Source: Microvirga mediterraneensis (GTDB taxonomy: Bacteria; Pseudomonadota; Alphaproteobacteria; Rhizobiales; Beijerinckiaceae). Taken from it: a stretch of DNA of 64,000 nucleotides. Positions 42,687 to 50,949 of this stretch are shown here, one piece after another. The position numbers and the translations under genes were made by a program. Location of the stretch: assembly GCF_013520865.1 (NCBI RefSeq), contig NZ_JACDXJ010000001.1:62001-126000 (forward strand). Reading direction: 5' to 3'. The notes under the pieces are model-generated. The model made no database searches. It saw only the letters and a list, made by a program, of their open reading frames with translations, and was not told the origin of the DNA. Position 1 is the stretch's first letter, and each line of letters begins with the position of its first letter.

Positions 42687-43720
42687 CACAATGCCTGGGT
42701 CAAAACCGTCCGATCGTCAACCGGCCGCGCGACTTGGATCAGACAGTCGCCTGCCTGGCTATCGGCAGGGAGCCTGCGCGCAATGACAATCCCCGCTTCG
42801 TGGAACCGAAGCGTTTCCTCGGTCGCATCGACCCGGCTGAGATCGTGATACCACCCCGCGACGTCACCTTTCTGCACTCGGACTCCAAGAGCGACAGCAG
42901 GTTCGAACCAACCCCGACGGGTAGCGAAGATCGATTGCTCATGGCTGTCCAGGGCGAGCAGCTGCATGGGAGCAGCATCAACGCTCGGTGCGCCAAGAAC
43001 GGGCTCGTCGACGGCGCCGAGCGCCAGCAGAACGTTGTCGATCGCCCGGCTTGTCGCGGCCATGGTTGCGGGGGTGACCGTCCCTCCGCCGCCGAACTCG
43101 CCGCTGAGCCCGATGGCGCCGGCCCTTGCGGCGGCGGCCATGGATGTCGGCGCCGTTGCGCCATTCTCGGCAATAAAGCCGTGACCGAGGCCCGTCGCCT
43201 TCATGAGGTCCAGGGCCCGTGCGAACCGATCCGGCGGTCCTTGCCTCTCAATGAGGGCACAAGGCAGGTGGGCCATTGTCGTTCCTCCGGAGTGGAGGTC
43301 GAAGATCACATCGTGGCGGGGGAACAGCTCCCGCTCCAGGAAATAGGCGATGCGAAAGGTCGGCGACCCAGCGAGGTCTCCCGGGAAGGCCCTGTTGAGA
43401 TTGCCGTCGTCGAGAGGCGAGCGTCGCCGCGCGGCCATCACGGCTGGGGTATTGGCGAGGGGCAGGATTGTGATCTCGCCCTTGACCATGTCCGGCTCAA
43501 GACGACGGATGAGGCGCATCAGCGAGAACTCACCTTCATATTCGTCGCCATGATTGCCTGCCATCAGCAGGACGCGCGGGCCGGTCCCTCGCTTGATCCG
43601 CACCATCGGCACTTTGACCTGGAAGTAAGGTGAGCGATCGACAGAAAAGGGAATGCTAAGAAAGTCGGTCGACTTTCCTTCTGCCGCGAAATCAAGCGAA
43701 TGGTATACGCCGGTATGCAT
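42686..43720 (-). CDS. DoeB/EutE-like N-acyl amino-acid deacylase (succinylglutamate desuccinylase/aspartoacylase family)
   Basis: A 344-residue zinc hydrolase: LLMAGNHGDEYEGEFSL (His and Glu ligands), GNLNRAFPG, DLHSGG (His ligand) and GEFGGGGTV. These blocks are shared with N-acetyl-diaminobutyrate deacetylase of ectoine breakdown. The full ectoine set is absent, so another N-acyl amino acid is likely. The start at 43720 is preferred: a TTG at 43750 would fall inside a hairpin. It overlaps the LacI gene by one base and follows the binding protein. Confidence 0.85.
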   Translation of the reverse strand: MHTGVYHSLDFAAEGKSTDFLSIPFSVDRSPYFQVKVPMVRIKRGTGPRVLLMAGNHGDEYEGEFSLMRLIRRLEPDMVKGEITILPLANTPAVMAARRRSPLDDGNLNRAFPGDLAGSPTFRIAYFLERELFPRHDVIFDLHSGGTTMAHLPCALIERQGPPDRFARALDLMKATGLGHGFIAENGATAPTSMAAAARAGAIGLSGEFGGGGTVTPATMAATSRAIDNVLLALGAVDEPVLGAPSVDAAPMQLLALDSHEQSIFATRRGWFEPAVALGVRVQKGDVAGWYHDLSRVDATEETLRFHEAGIVIARRLPADSQAGDCLIQVARPVDDRTVLTQAL

Positions 43721-43740
43721 GAAGAATAACCTTGGAAAAG

Positions 43741-43764
43741 GCGGCGGCAATATCTCACCGCCGC
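43741..43764 (-). terminator. Intercistronic hairpin after the binding-protein gene
   Basis: Seven-base perfect arms GCGGCGG/CCGCCGC around a 10-base loop, followed on the minus strand by CTTTTCC. It lies 19 bases after the stop of the solute-binding protein and before the deacylase. Its short T-run makes it a plausible partial terminator that favours the binding protein over downstream genes. Confidence 0.55.
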
Positions 43765-43783
43765 TATATTTCGGCCGTTGGGC

Positions 43784-44572
43784 TTACATCTGCGGCAGAG
43801 TCTGGGCTTCCTTGAAGTGCTTGAGCTGAAGCTCACCCAGTTTTCCGTTCAGACGATTGTAGAACAGGAAAGTGTTGACCCAGTTGAGAAGGTTCTGCTC
43901 TCCTTGGGCGACGCCGACATGGGCCGGAGACTGACGGATCAGGAACTTCAGCTCGACTTCCTTGCCGGCGTTGTCCTCGGCGACCTTCAGGGCGATCGCG
44001 CTGTTCTCGGCGAATGTCTCCGCCTGCCCCGACAAGTATGCCGCTATCGCAGAAGGCGTATCTTCAAAGCGTACGAGCTTCGTGTCCTTGGCATTGTCCG
44101 TAAGCCACACGTCGAGCGTGCTGCCCTTTGCGACCGCAATCGAGCGCCCCTTCAGATCGGCGGGGTTCTTGGTGACGGGCAGGCTCTTCGGACCGAAGAC
44201 ACCCAGGTTCACAGCGGCATAAGGCTGGGAGAACATCACCTGCTGAGCGCGCTCCGGTGTGGCGCCCATCGCGGCAACCAGCACGTCGACCTTGCCGGCG
44301 AGGAGGCTCGGAATACGGCTGGCGCCCGTCAGCGGCACGATTTCGAGCTTCACGCCCATGTCGGACGCCATGAGCTTGGCGAGATCGACGTCCAGGCCTG
44401 CGGCTTCACCCTTGGCGTCCTTGAAACCCCACGGGGCAGCGTCCAGGAGCAGGCCGACCCTCAGCTTTCCTGCACTGAGAACGTCCTCAAGCTTGTCGGC
44501 CTTGGCCAATGTCGGAACAGCGACGAGAACGGCCGCCGCCGCGGCCGCAATCAGATTACGCAGACTTTTCAT
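43784..44572 (-). CDS. ABC transporter substrate-binding protein, amino-acid type (family 3)
   Basis: A 262-residue periplasmic protein with a signal peptide cleaved near KADK (about residue 25). SBP family 3 blocks: LRVGLLLDAAPWGFKDAKGE, GLDVDLAKLMASDMGVKLEI and PLTGASRIPSLLAGKVDVLV. The arginine in TGASRIP is in the amino-acid carboxylate-binding strand. It is preceded by the ATPase and two permeases and followed by a deacylase, so the ligand is likely an amino acid or N-acyl amino acid. Confidence 0.91.
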   Translation of the reverse strand: MKSLRNLIAAAAAAVLVAVPTLAKADKLEDVLSAGKLRVGLLLDAAPWGFKDAKGEAAGLDVDLAKLMASDMGVKLEIVPLTGASRIPSLLAGKVDVLVAAMGATPERAQQVMFSQPYAAVNLGVFGPKSLPVTKNPADLKGRSIAVAKGSTLDVWLTDNAKDTKLVRFEDTPSAIAAYLSGQAETFAENSAIALKVAEDNAGKEVELKFLIRQSPAHVGVAQGEQNLLNWVNTFLFYNRLNGKLGELQLKHFKEAQTLPQM

Positions 44573-44623
44573 GTGAGATCCTCTCCTTGTGGTAGCCTCG
44601 TCGTAGATTGCCCCTCTGGCATG

Positions 44624-45352
44624 CTACTTGATCGAGCTGATGAAACTCTTGAGTTCCGGCGTCTGAGGGTTTGCGAACAGTTCAGCAGGCTTACCCTGCT
44701 CCCAGACCTTGCCCTGATGCATGAACACGATCTTGGAGGCCACGTTGCGGGCAAACCCCATCTCGTGCGTGACGAGAACCATCGTCATGCCCTGCTTGGC
44801 CATGTCCTCCATCACCTTGAGAACCTCGCCGACGAGTTCGGGATCGAGTGCAGAGGTCACTTCGTCGAAGAGCATGAGATGGGGCGCCATGGCCAAACAC
44901 CGGGCAATCGCCACGCGCTGCTGCTGACCGCCCGAGAGCTGCTCCGGATAGGCATCGACCTTCTCGGCCAGTCCGACCCGTTCAAGCACGTCAAGCGCCA
45001 ACTGACGCGCTTTCGACTTGCTGGCCTTTCCCGTGAGAACGGGCGCCAAGGTAATGTTTTTCTCGACGGTGAGATGCGGAAAGAGATTGAACGCCTGAAA
45101 CACGATTCCGACGCGTTGCCGGAACTGCCGCAGATCCCGCATATCCGTCCGGACGGTCTTACCCTCCACTCGGATTTCTCCGGCATCGACCCGCTCAAGC
45201 GCGTTGATGCATCGAAGCAACGTGCTCTTGCCCGACCCGCTCCGCCCGATGATGGTCACGATTTCCCCTTCGTCGATGTCGAGGGAAACGCCCTTCAGGA
45301 CTTCATTCGTGCCAAAGCTCTTGCGCACATCACGGATTTCAACGAGCGCCAT
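44624..45352 (-). CDS. Amino-acid ABC transporter ATP-binding protein
   Basis: A 242-residue ATPase starting MALVEIRDVRKSFGTNEVLK. Walker A IIGRSGSGKST, Q-loop VFQAFNLFPH, signature LSGGQQQRVAIARCLA, Walker B LMLFDEVTSALDPEL, switch VTHEMGF. It is the GlnQ/HisP class. The start at 45352 lies within the 3' end of the permease gene (14-base overlap) behind CTGGAGG. Confidence 0.94.
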   Translation of the reverse strand: MALVEIRDVRKSFGTNEVLKGVSLDIDEGEIVTIIGRSGSGKSTLLRCINALERVDAGEIRVEGKTVRTDMRDLRQFRQRVGIVFQAFNLFPHLTVEKNITLAPVLTGKASKSKARQLALDVLERVGLAEKVDAYPEQLSGGQQQRVAIARCLAMAPHLMLFDEVTSALDPELVGEVLKVMEDMAKQGMTMVLVTHEMGFARNVASKIVFMHQGKVWEQGKPAELFANPQTPELKSFISSIK

Positions 45353-45989
45353 TGAGACGAACCTCCAGGGAGCGGGACCAAACGGTGAGAGGGAAGCACA
45401 TTGCAAAGTAGATCGCGGCGACGATCGAGTAGATCAGCAGGGGCTGAAAAGTCGCTGCGCTTGCCAGCTGGCCTGCGCGGGCCAGCTCAACGAACCCGAC
45501 GACGGACGCCAATGACGTTCCCTTGATGAGCTGCACCAGAAACCCGACCGTGGACGGTAGAGCGATGCGCAGCGCCTGCGGGGCGATGACATAGCGGAAC
45601 TGCTGCCACCGCGTTATGCCGAGACAGGCGGCGGCCTCCCATTGGGCCTGCTTCACCGCCTGGATCCCACCGCGCCAGATCTCGCCGAGGAAGGCGCTAC
45701 TGTAAGCTGCAAATGCTATTCCCACAGCCACGATGGCAGGAACCTCGACGTTCAGGAAAACAGGCACGCCGAAGTAGAAGAACATCAGCAGCCCGAGAAG
45801 AGGAATGCCCTGAACCAATTGGAGATATGCGGCTGCGACCCAGCGCAGCGGCGCGAACTTGCTGATCCTCATCAGAGCCAGCGCCAGGGCCAGAGGGGCA
45901 CCCAGTCCGATCGCCAATGTGACGAGAACGATGGTCCACTGGAGAGCGGCGAAGAGAGAGAACAGGTCGGACGTTGTGAAGACGCGCAT
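45339..45989 (-). CDS. Amino-acid ABC transporter permease
   Basis: A 216-residue HisM/GlnP-type permease with about five helices. The loop EAAACLGITRWQQFRYVIAP is the ATPase docking site, and LVQGIPLLGLLMFFYFG is a typical family block. The start at 45989 is behind ATAGGGGC; a longer frame upstream has no hydrophobic or family character. It is 11 bases downstream of the partner permease. Confidence 0.92.
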   Translation of the reverse strand: MRVFTTSDLFSLFAALQWTIVLVTLAIGLGAPLALALALMRISKFAPLRWVAAAYLQLVQGIPLLGLLMFFYFGVPVFLNVEVPAIVAVGIAFAAYSSAFLGEIWRGGIQAVKQAQWEAAACLGITRWQQFRYVIAPQALRIALPSTVGFLVQLIKGTSLASVVGFVELARAGQLASAATFQPLLIYSIVAAIYFAMCFPLTVWSRSLEVRLNGAR

Positions 45990-46000
45990 ATGTGCCCCTA

Positions 46001-46666
46001 TCAGCGCCGGGTCGGCCAGCGGAACGCCAGCCGGCCGACAATCGCGAACGCAACTTTGAACGCTATGACGAGTGCGAAGTAGATCGCGCAAACGACGGCA
46101 TAGACCTCAAAGCTGCGATAGGTGCGGCTTTCGATGAAGCTGGCGGTATGGAACAGCTCCTCGGCTGAAATCTGAGATGCTATGGATGTTCCGAGCAGCA
46201 GCAGCACGAACTGGCTTGTGAAGGCAGGGTAGATATTGCGCAGGGCAGGTGCGAGCACGATGTGCCGGAAGACCTCCCAGCGGGATAGTCCCAGGCAGGC
46301 CCCCGCTTCAATCTGGCTCCGAGGAATGGTGTCGAGGCCGGAACGGATGATCTCGATCGCATATGCACCGAAGTAGATGCTCAGGGCGACACTTGCAGCC
46401 TCGAACGGGGGCAGCTTTATACCGAAAGCCGGCAGGACGAAGAAGATGAGAAAGATCTGGATCAGCGAAGGTGTGTTCCGAATGATCTCGATATAGCTGC
46501 GAATGAGCCATCGCACGGGACGTGGGCCGCTGCGAATGAGCATGGCTCCCAGAAGGCCGATGAGAGTGCCCGCAACGGCCGAAATCCCCGTCAGGGTAAT
46601 CGTGAGAACGACGCCCTCGGCGAAGCGATCCTGGTAGCGCCAGAGCTGTTGAAAGTTCAGGCTCAT
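46001..46666 (-). CDS. Amino-acid ABC transporter permease
   Basis: A 221-residue permease with the family blocks YIEIIRNTPSLIQIFLIFFV and EAGACLGLSRWEVFRHIVLA (docking loop). It forms the channel with the permease encoded next. It lies 6 bases downstream of the PLP-enzyme gene, which shows that enzyme and importer are cotranscribed. Confidence 0.92.
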   Translation of the reverse strand: MSLNFQQLWRYQDRFAEGVVLTITLTGISAVAGTLIGLLGAMLIRSGPRPVRWLIRSYIEIIRNTPSLIQIFLIFFVLPAFGIKLPPFEAASVALSIYFGAYAIEIIRSGLDTIPRSQIEAGACLGLSRWEVFRHIVLAPALRNIYPAFTSQFVLLLLGTSIASQISAEELFHTASFIESRTYRSFEVYAVVCAIYFALVIAFKVAFAIVGRLAFRWPTRR

Positions 46667-46672
46667 GGCCGC

Positions 46673-47962
46673 CTACCTGAAATAGGTCTGATAGGCAGAA
46701 CAGACCTGACCGCTCTCGTCCAACCCATAGAAGATCCGCCAGCGGTCAAGGCACGTGCAAGGATGAGAGATTCCGAACTCCACGACGTCTCCAACGACGA
46801 GGTCGGTCCCCGGCGACACCCTGAGAAATGCATGCTGATCGTTCAGCTTGCTGACCGTTAGGGGCTCAGTGGCGTTTACGGAGAGCAGGCAACCATCCCG
46901 GTAGATATTGAGCGGAATGGGAAGATCTTGATCGGACGAGACGTCCCGCATCCCCATGCCGCAAATGGCAAGGCCCGGTTCCGGACGCGAAAGCACCTCC
47001 GCCCAGAGCCGCAGCGCTGGAGTAAAGGCCGCGGCCGCGGAACGAATCGCACCGTCGACCTCGAAGCCCTTGCGCTCGTCCATGGCGCGCAGTGCGCGCT
47101 CATAGACGCCATGATCATGGAAGAAGATGGCGCCGCTGCGCAGAACGAGTGTCGCATTCCCGTCCGCGGTCGCAACCGGCTGCAAAGCCGAGACGATCAG
47201 ATCGAAGAAGGCGGATCCTCCTGCGCTCAGCATCAGGGGAGCGTCTGGAGCGCACTCACGCACCAAATGGAAGGTCCGTATGGCGAGTTCGGAAAGAGCC
47301 TCGATCGCTATCCGGGTCGCCACCGGGTCGGCGCTGGCCACCGCCCCTTCATAGGCTGCCACTCCGGCGAAGCACACATGGCCGGGCGCCGACGCAATAC
47401 TGCTGATCACGTCCTTCGCCGCGTCAATACCCCGGGCACCTGCGCGACCGCGCCCGACTTCGACAAGGACCGGGACAGGTCGACCGGCGTATTGTCCGGC
47501 GACCGCAAGAGCTCTGACGGACTGAGGCGAATCCGCGAAAACCCGCACATCGGCATCCGGATGCTCCTTAAGCAGCTCACCCAGCCGTCTCCCGCTGGCC
47601 TCCCCTCCGATCTGGTTCGCGAGCAGGAGCCGTCGGCAGCCGGCTTTCAAAAGAACGGCCGTCTGCTGAAGGTTGGCAGTTGTCGCACCCCAAGCGCCCT
47701 GCCCGAGCAGCCGTTTGACGATATCGGGAGACATCGGCGTCTTGGCATGGGGCGCGAGGGCCGCACCATGGCTCCTCGCATAGGCAAACATCTGCCTGCA
47801 ATTCTCGCGAAAGGCGGCCTCGTCCAAGCTCAACACAGGCAACGGCATCGAGTTGTCGGCCGGGCGCCACTTTTGAGAAGCCACGGTTTCGAGGGAAACT
47901 GGGCTTGATCCCGGGGGTATGCCACGGAACGTCTCGTCGAGGGTTAGTCTAGGACCCGCCAT
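46673..47962 (-). CDS. PLP-dependent D-serine dehydratase/D-threonine aldolase-like enzyme (alanine-racemase fold)
   Basis: A 429-residue fold-type III enzyme. The PLP lysine is K74 in LAPHAKTPMS, the N-terminal barrel follows, and the C-terminal domain has the metal-type motif SHPC (H400, C402). The His-x-Cys pair resembles the zinc site of eukaryotic-type D-serine dehydratase, which makes 2-aminoacrylate and then pyruvate and ammonia. Related D-threonine aldolases share the fold, so the reaction is not settled. It is the first gene of the operon, behind a promoter with two LacI-type palindromes. The RidA gene at the operon end fits a dehydratase. Confidence 0.82.
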   Translation of the reverse strand: MAGPRLTLDETFRGIPPGSSPVSLETVASQKWRPADNSMPLPVLSLDEAAFRENCRQMFAYARSHGAALAPHAKTPMSPDIVKRLLGQGAWGATTANLQQTAVLLKAGCRRLLLANQIGGEASGRRLGELLKEHPDADVRVFADSPQSVRALAVAGQYAGRPVPVLVEVGRGRAGARGIDAAKDVISSIASAPGHVCFAGVAAYEGAVASADPVATRIAIEALSELAIRTFHLVRECAPDAPLMLSAGGSAFFDLIVSALQPVATADGNATLVLRSGAIFFHDHGVYERALRAMDERKGFEVDGAIRSAAAAFTPALRLWAEVLSRPEPGLAICGMGMRDVSSDQDLPIPLNIYRDGCLLSVNATEPLTVSKLNDQHAFLRVSPGTDLVVGDVVEFGISHPCTCLDRWRIFYGLDESGQVCSAYQTYFR

Positions 47963-47976
47963 ATCTCATCCATCAA

Positions 47977-48022
47977 ATGACAACGTTACCATAGCTTCGC
48001 CGGATACAAAGACAACGTTGTC
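47977..48022 (-). promoter_or_regulatory. Operon promoter with two LacI-type operators
   Basis: Two palindromes with a central CG: the perfect GACAACGTTGTC at 48011-48022 and the imperfect ATGACAACGTTACCAT at 47977-47992. Their centres are 32 bases apart, three helical turns. On the minus strand TTGTCT (48010-48015) and TATGGT (47988-47993) with 16-base spacing could be -35 and -10, so each operator would overlap one promoter element. The likely binder is the LacI protein at 41604-42686. This is inferred from sequence symmetry. Confidence 0.6.
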
Positions 48023-48221
48023 ATTGCCCATACGGCAATCGCCTTTAGTCTAATTGACGTGCAACTGCGTAAGTCTCCGATACGGCTTCGCGACGCGTTC
48101 ACCGCAGGTCCGGATGCGGGTGCTGTTGCGGAAGAACAAAATGAAGACATTACGCCGTCAAATGCGAGCGGCTCCCGTTTGACTCTCGATGCGGCGTCGA
48201 GAGGAATCCCCCACAGGTTCC

Positions 48222-48638
48222 TTACTGGGTCAGGACTTGAAGCGCCTCACCTGAATCCACGCCCGAGACAGTCGAAAGGGCGGAGCAACGAGCATCCAGT
48301 CCTCCAAAGATTTCCTCTTCGCAGACCCGCCGATCACCGCAAAATAGTTTTATTAGTTCCGAGGGATCGACGCTGTCGCGGTTCCAGCTCCGCCTTCCCA
48401 GCGCAGACCAAATACGTGAGAGGATGGTCAGGACTTGACCAACAGGGAGAGCTTCGAACACATCGAGGGGTGCAGCGCTGGAGTACGCCTCATCGGCTTT
48501 GAGGACGATATTTCCGTAATGGCCGGTCTCCATCACAATCGTCAGAGTGTCGCCGTCAGGCTCCTCATCAGACCCAATAATGGATGCACTGTTGGGATCC
48601 ATTCCGGTGCGCTTCTTGCCTGCAGCATCGGCGTTCAT
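48222..48638 (-). CDS. Possible hypothetical protein, 138 residues
   Basis: A frame starting MNADAAGKKRTGMDPNSA that continues acidic and then amphipathic (DVFEALPVGQVLTILSRIW). It has no strong ribosome site and no recognised domain. The whole 48023-48654 stretch has no confident gene. A plus-strand frame at 48059-48502 overlaps it and contains a short segment resembling the N-terminus of the neighbouring PLP enzyme. One of the two may be real, or both may be remnants. Confidence 0.3.
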   Translation of the reverse strand: MNADAAGKKRTGMDPNSASIIGSDEEPDGDTLTIVMETGHYGNIVLKADEAYSSAAPLDVFEALPVGQVLTILSRIWSALGRRSWNRDSVDPSELIKLFCGDRRVCEEEIFGGLDARCSALSTVSGVDSGEALQVLTQ

Positions 48639-48654
48639 CCGTGAAAGAGGTTCT

Positions 48655-49974
48655 TCAAGCTACCAGCATGCCGTGCCAGCGCGTGTCGCGTGCAGACGGG
48701 CGGCGGTGCAGGCGACGGTCGAGCAGCTCACCGGCTTTCGCCACTTCGCCGCTGCGCATGAACGCCAGCAGCAGCATGTCCTCCATCATCTCGCGCTGGG
48801 CTCCGCTGCCGCCGATGCGCACGACCTCGGCCGCAACCGGTTCAAGGATGCGCACGCAGCCCGCGTAATCCTCTTCCGCGAAGGCAAGCGCCGCGCGGCA
48901 GATTGCCGGCACTACCGGACCGGCGGTCAGCGCGCCCGCCTCAATCAGGTCCATCTGGGTCTTCACGCGCTCCTCGACGGCAGCCTTGTCGCCGGTCGCT
49001 GCCGCGATGAGCGCCCTGTGGACATCGGCGAAGGCCAAGCCGGCCTTCTGGAAGAAGCCTTCCGAGTAGGCCGCTGCGTCCTGCCACAGCCCCGCCGGCA
49101 CCGTATGGCCATAGGCCTCGAGCCGCCACAGGAACGAAGCGGTATCGCTGACCACGTTGACCGGCATCCCGGACGTCACCGAGGGCTGGATGTAATCGGC
49201 GTAGATCGTCAGCGCCTGTTCCGGATCGCCCCGCTCCAGGGCCCCGAGGGCCGAGTGCCAGGCAATGTGGCCATGAAGGATTCCGCTGCGGTCGTAGCCC
49301 GGCAGCCAATCGGCGATCAGCCGCTCCGCCTCGTCGTGTGCCCCGCCTTCGTACATGGCATGCGAGAGCGCGTGCGCCGCGTTGGCGTTGTTCCGGCGCA
49401 GGTCGAAGCCCCGCTGGGTGAGGGCCCGGCCGTGCGCGACGTTGCCGTTCTCGGCATGGGACCAGCCCCGGTAGGTGAGAAACCACCAATCGTCGGCGTC
49501 GAAATGCCGGGCATGACGCTCGCAGAGATCGACGCGCGCCTGGTCGTGGTCCGCCATGCCGGAGAAGGCGAAGAGCCCGAAGGCGCCGAGCGGCAGCGAC
49601 AGGATCAGGACATCGCGCGGCCAGGTGTCGGCGTGCGCGAGCGCCCGCTCCAGCGCCTTGGCCGATTGGCCGCTGATGGCCAGCGACAGGACCGCCACAT
49701 GGCTCCGCTCCCGGTCGGTCCCCCGGCGAGCGACGATCTCCTCCGCCGTCGCGATCCGCGCCCTGGCTTTGGCCGCCTCATTGCGGATAGCGTGCAGGCG
49801 GGCGCGGGCCGCATGAGCGAGAGCAAAGTCCGGATCGGCCGCGATGGCGCCCTCCAGAACCTCCGCTGCGCTGGGCCAAGCCGAAAGCAGCAGGTCGATC
49901 CCCTGCCGGTAGCGTCCGGCGGCAAGATCGGACGTGGTCGAGAGGGGCAGACCCCGGCTGTCGAAGCGGGTCAT
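48655..49974 (-). CDS. TPR-repeat protein (TTC38-like)
   Basis: A 439-residue soluble, all-helical protein starting MTRFDSRGLPLSTTS. Several tetratricopeptide-like helix pairs are visible, for example FALAHAARARLHAIRNEAAK, then AHALSHAMYEGGAHDEAERL and WHSALGALERGDPEQALTIY. The overall pattern recalls tetratricopeptide repeat protein 38. The start at 49974 is behind GAGGAAC. It is divergent from an AraC-type regulator, which suggests regulation by it. The function is unknown; such proteins usually hold partners together. Confidence 0.82.
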   Translation of the reverse strand: MTRFDSRGLPLSTTSDLAAGRYRQGIDLLLSAWPSAAEVLEGAIAADPDFALAHAARARLHAIRNEAAKARARIATAEEIVARRGTDRERSHVAVLSLAISGQSAKALERALAHADTWPRDVLILSLPLGAFGLFAFSGMADHDQARVDLCERHARHFDADDWWFLTYRGWSHAENGNVAHGRALTQRGFDLRRNNANAAHALSHAMYEGGAHDEAERLIADWLPGYDRSGILHGHIAWHSALGALERGDPEQALTIYADYIQPSVTSGMPVNVVSDTASFLWRLEAYGHTVPAGLWQDAAAYSEGFFQKAGLAFADVHRALIAAATGDKAAVEERVKTQMDLIEAGALTAGPVVPAICRAALAFAEEDYAGCVRILEPVAAEVVRIGGSGAQREMMEDMLLLAFMRSGEVAKAGELLDRRLHRRPSARDTRWHGMLVA

Positions 49975-50053
49975 GACAGGTTCCTCGTTTCTTGGGATCA
50001 GGCACGCATCGGCGCATTCCAGCCATCTATAAGACATCACGTCCTGTCCGTAT

Positions 50054-50070
50054 TTTGACAATCTGTCAAA
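50054..50070. promoter_or_regulatory. Palindrome TTTGACA-N3-TGTCAAA with back-to-back -35 boxes
   Basis: A perfect seven-base inverted repeat with a three-base spacer in the 129-base gap between the TPR gene and the AraC gene. Each arm contains a consensus -35 hexamer TTGACA, one on each strand, so divergent promoters may overlap here. It could also be an operator. Confidence 0.45.
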
Positions 50071-50103
50071 TGATGTAGACTAACAGCCAAACAGGAGCTG
50101 GAT

Positions 50104-50949
50104 ATGGCATGGGAGACTCTTCAGGCGCCATCCGGCCTGGCGACGCCGCAGCCGATCACCGTACGGGCACAGGCGATCCCGGCGCGCCATTCCTTCCCTG
50201 AACATGCACATGGCTGGCACCAGATGGTCTATGCGATCTCCGGCGTGCTCACGGTGGCCAGCGAGGGGCACTCCTTTGCGATCTCGCCGGAGCAGGCCGT
50301 CTGGCTGCCGACGGGTGTACGGCACCGGGTCGGATCGCTGCTCGGTGCGGAGTTCCGCTCTCTCTGGATCGCCGACGAGGCCGGGCGCGGCCTGCCGGCG
50401 GCCCCGACCGTCTTCGCCGTCACGCCTCTGCTGAAGGCGCTGATCGTCGAGGCCGCCGAGATCGCAGGAGCGGAGGATCGTGACGGCTATGCGGGCCGGG
50501 TCACAGACCTGATCATCGATCAGCTCCGGCGGGCGCAGCCCCTCCCGGGTGCGCTTGCGTGGCCCCGCGCGGGCTCCTCCCTGATGGCGCTATGCGAGGC
50601 TCTCTATGCGGATCCGACCGATCCGCGCGGGCCAAGGATGTGGGGCGCGGAACTCGGGATGTCGGAGCGGACCCTGGCACGTCGCGTCGAAGCCGAGCTG
50701 GGCATGAGCCTGCGTTCGTGGCGTCGGCGCCTGCGGCTGTTCAAGGCCATCGAACTCATGGGCGGCGGCCTGGACGTGACCCGGACGGCCCTGGAGCTCG
50801 GCTACGGCTCGACCTCGGCCTTCGTCTATGCGTTCCGCACCGAGATGGGGTGCAGCCCCCAGGCCTATATGCGCGGACGTTCGGCATTCTCGTCCGTGCC
50901 CCTGAGGCGGGAAGCGCCGGCCCGGCAGGCCGGCGCGCAGTCCGCTTAG
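50104..50949 (+). CDS. AraC-family regulator with cupin sensor
   Basis: A 281-residue regulator. An N-terminal cupin-like domain (about 20-90) has ARHSFPEHAHGWHQMVYAIS and WLPTGVRHRVG. The C-terminal pair of helix-turn-helices (about 175-265) has GMSERTLARRVEAELGMSLR and TRTALELGYGSTSAFVYAFR. The ATG follows ACAGGAG. The TAG stop (50947-50949) is the first triplet of a palindromic repeat. It probably controls the divergent TPR gene. Confidence 0.92.
   Translation: MAWETLQAPSGLATPQPITVRAQAIPARHSFPEHAHGWHQMVYAISGVLTVASEGHSFAISPEQAVWLPTGVRHRVGSLLGAEFRSLWIADEAGRGLPAAPTVFAVTPLLKALIVEAAEIAGAEDRDGYAGRVTDLIIDQLRRAQPLPGALAWPRAGSSLMALCEALYADPTDPRGPRMWGAELGMSERTLARRVEAELGMSLRSWRRRLRLFKAIELMGGGLDVTRTALELGYGSTSAFVYAFRTEMGCSPQAYMRGRSAFSSVPLRREAPARQAGAQSA

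Noticed and set aside
42689..43750. TTG start at 43750 for the deacylase gene
   Set aside because: It would lie in the loop of the hairpin at 43741-43764, and the ten extra residues are not family-like; ATG 43720 is preferred.
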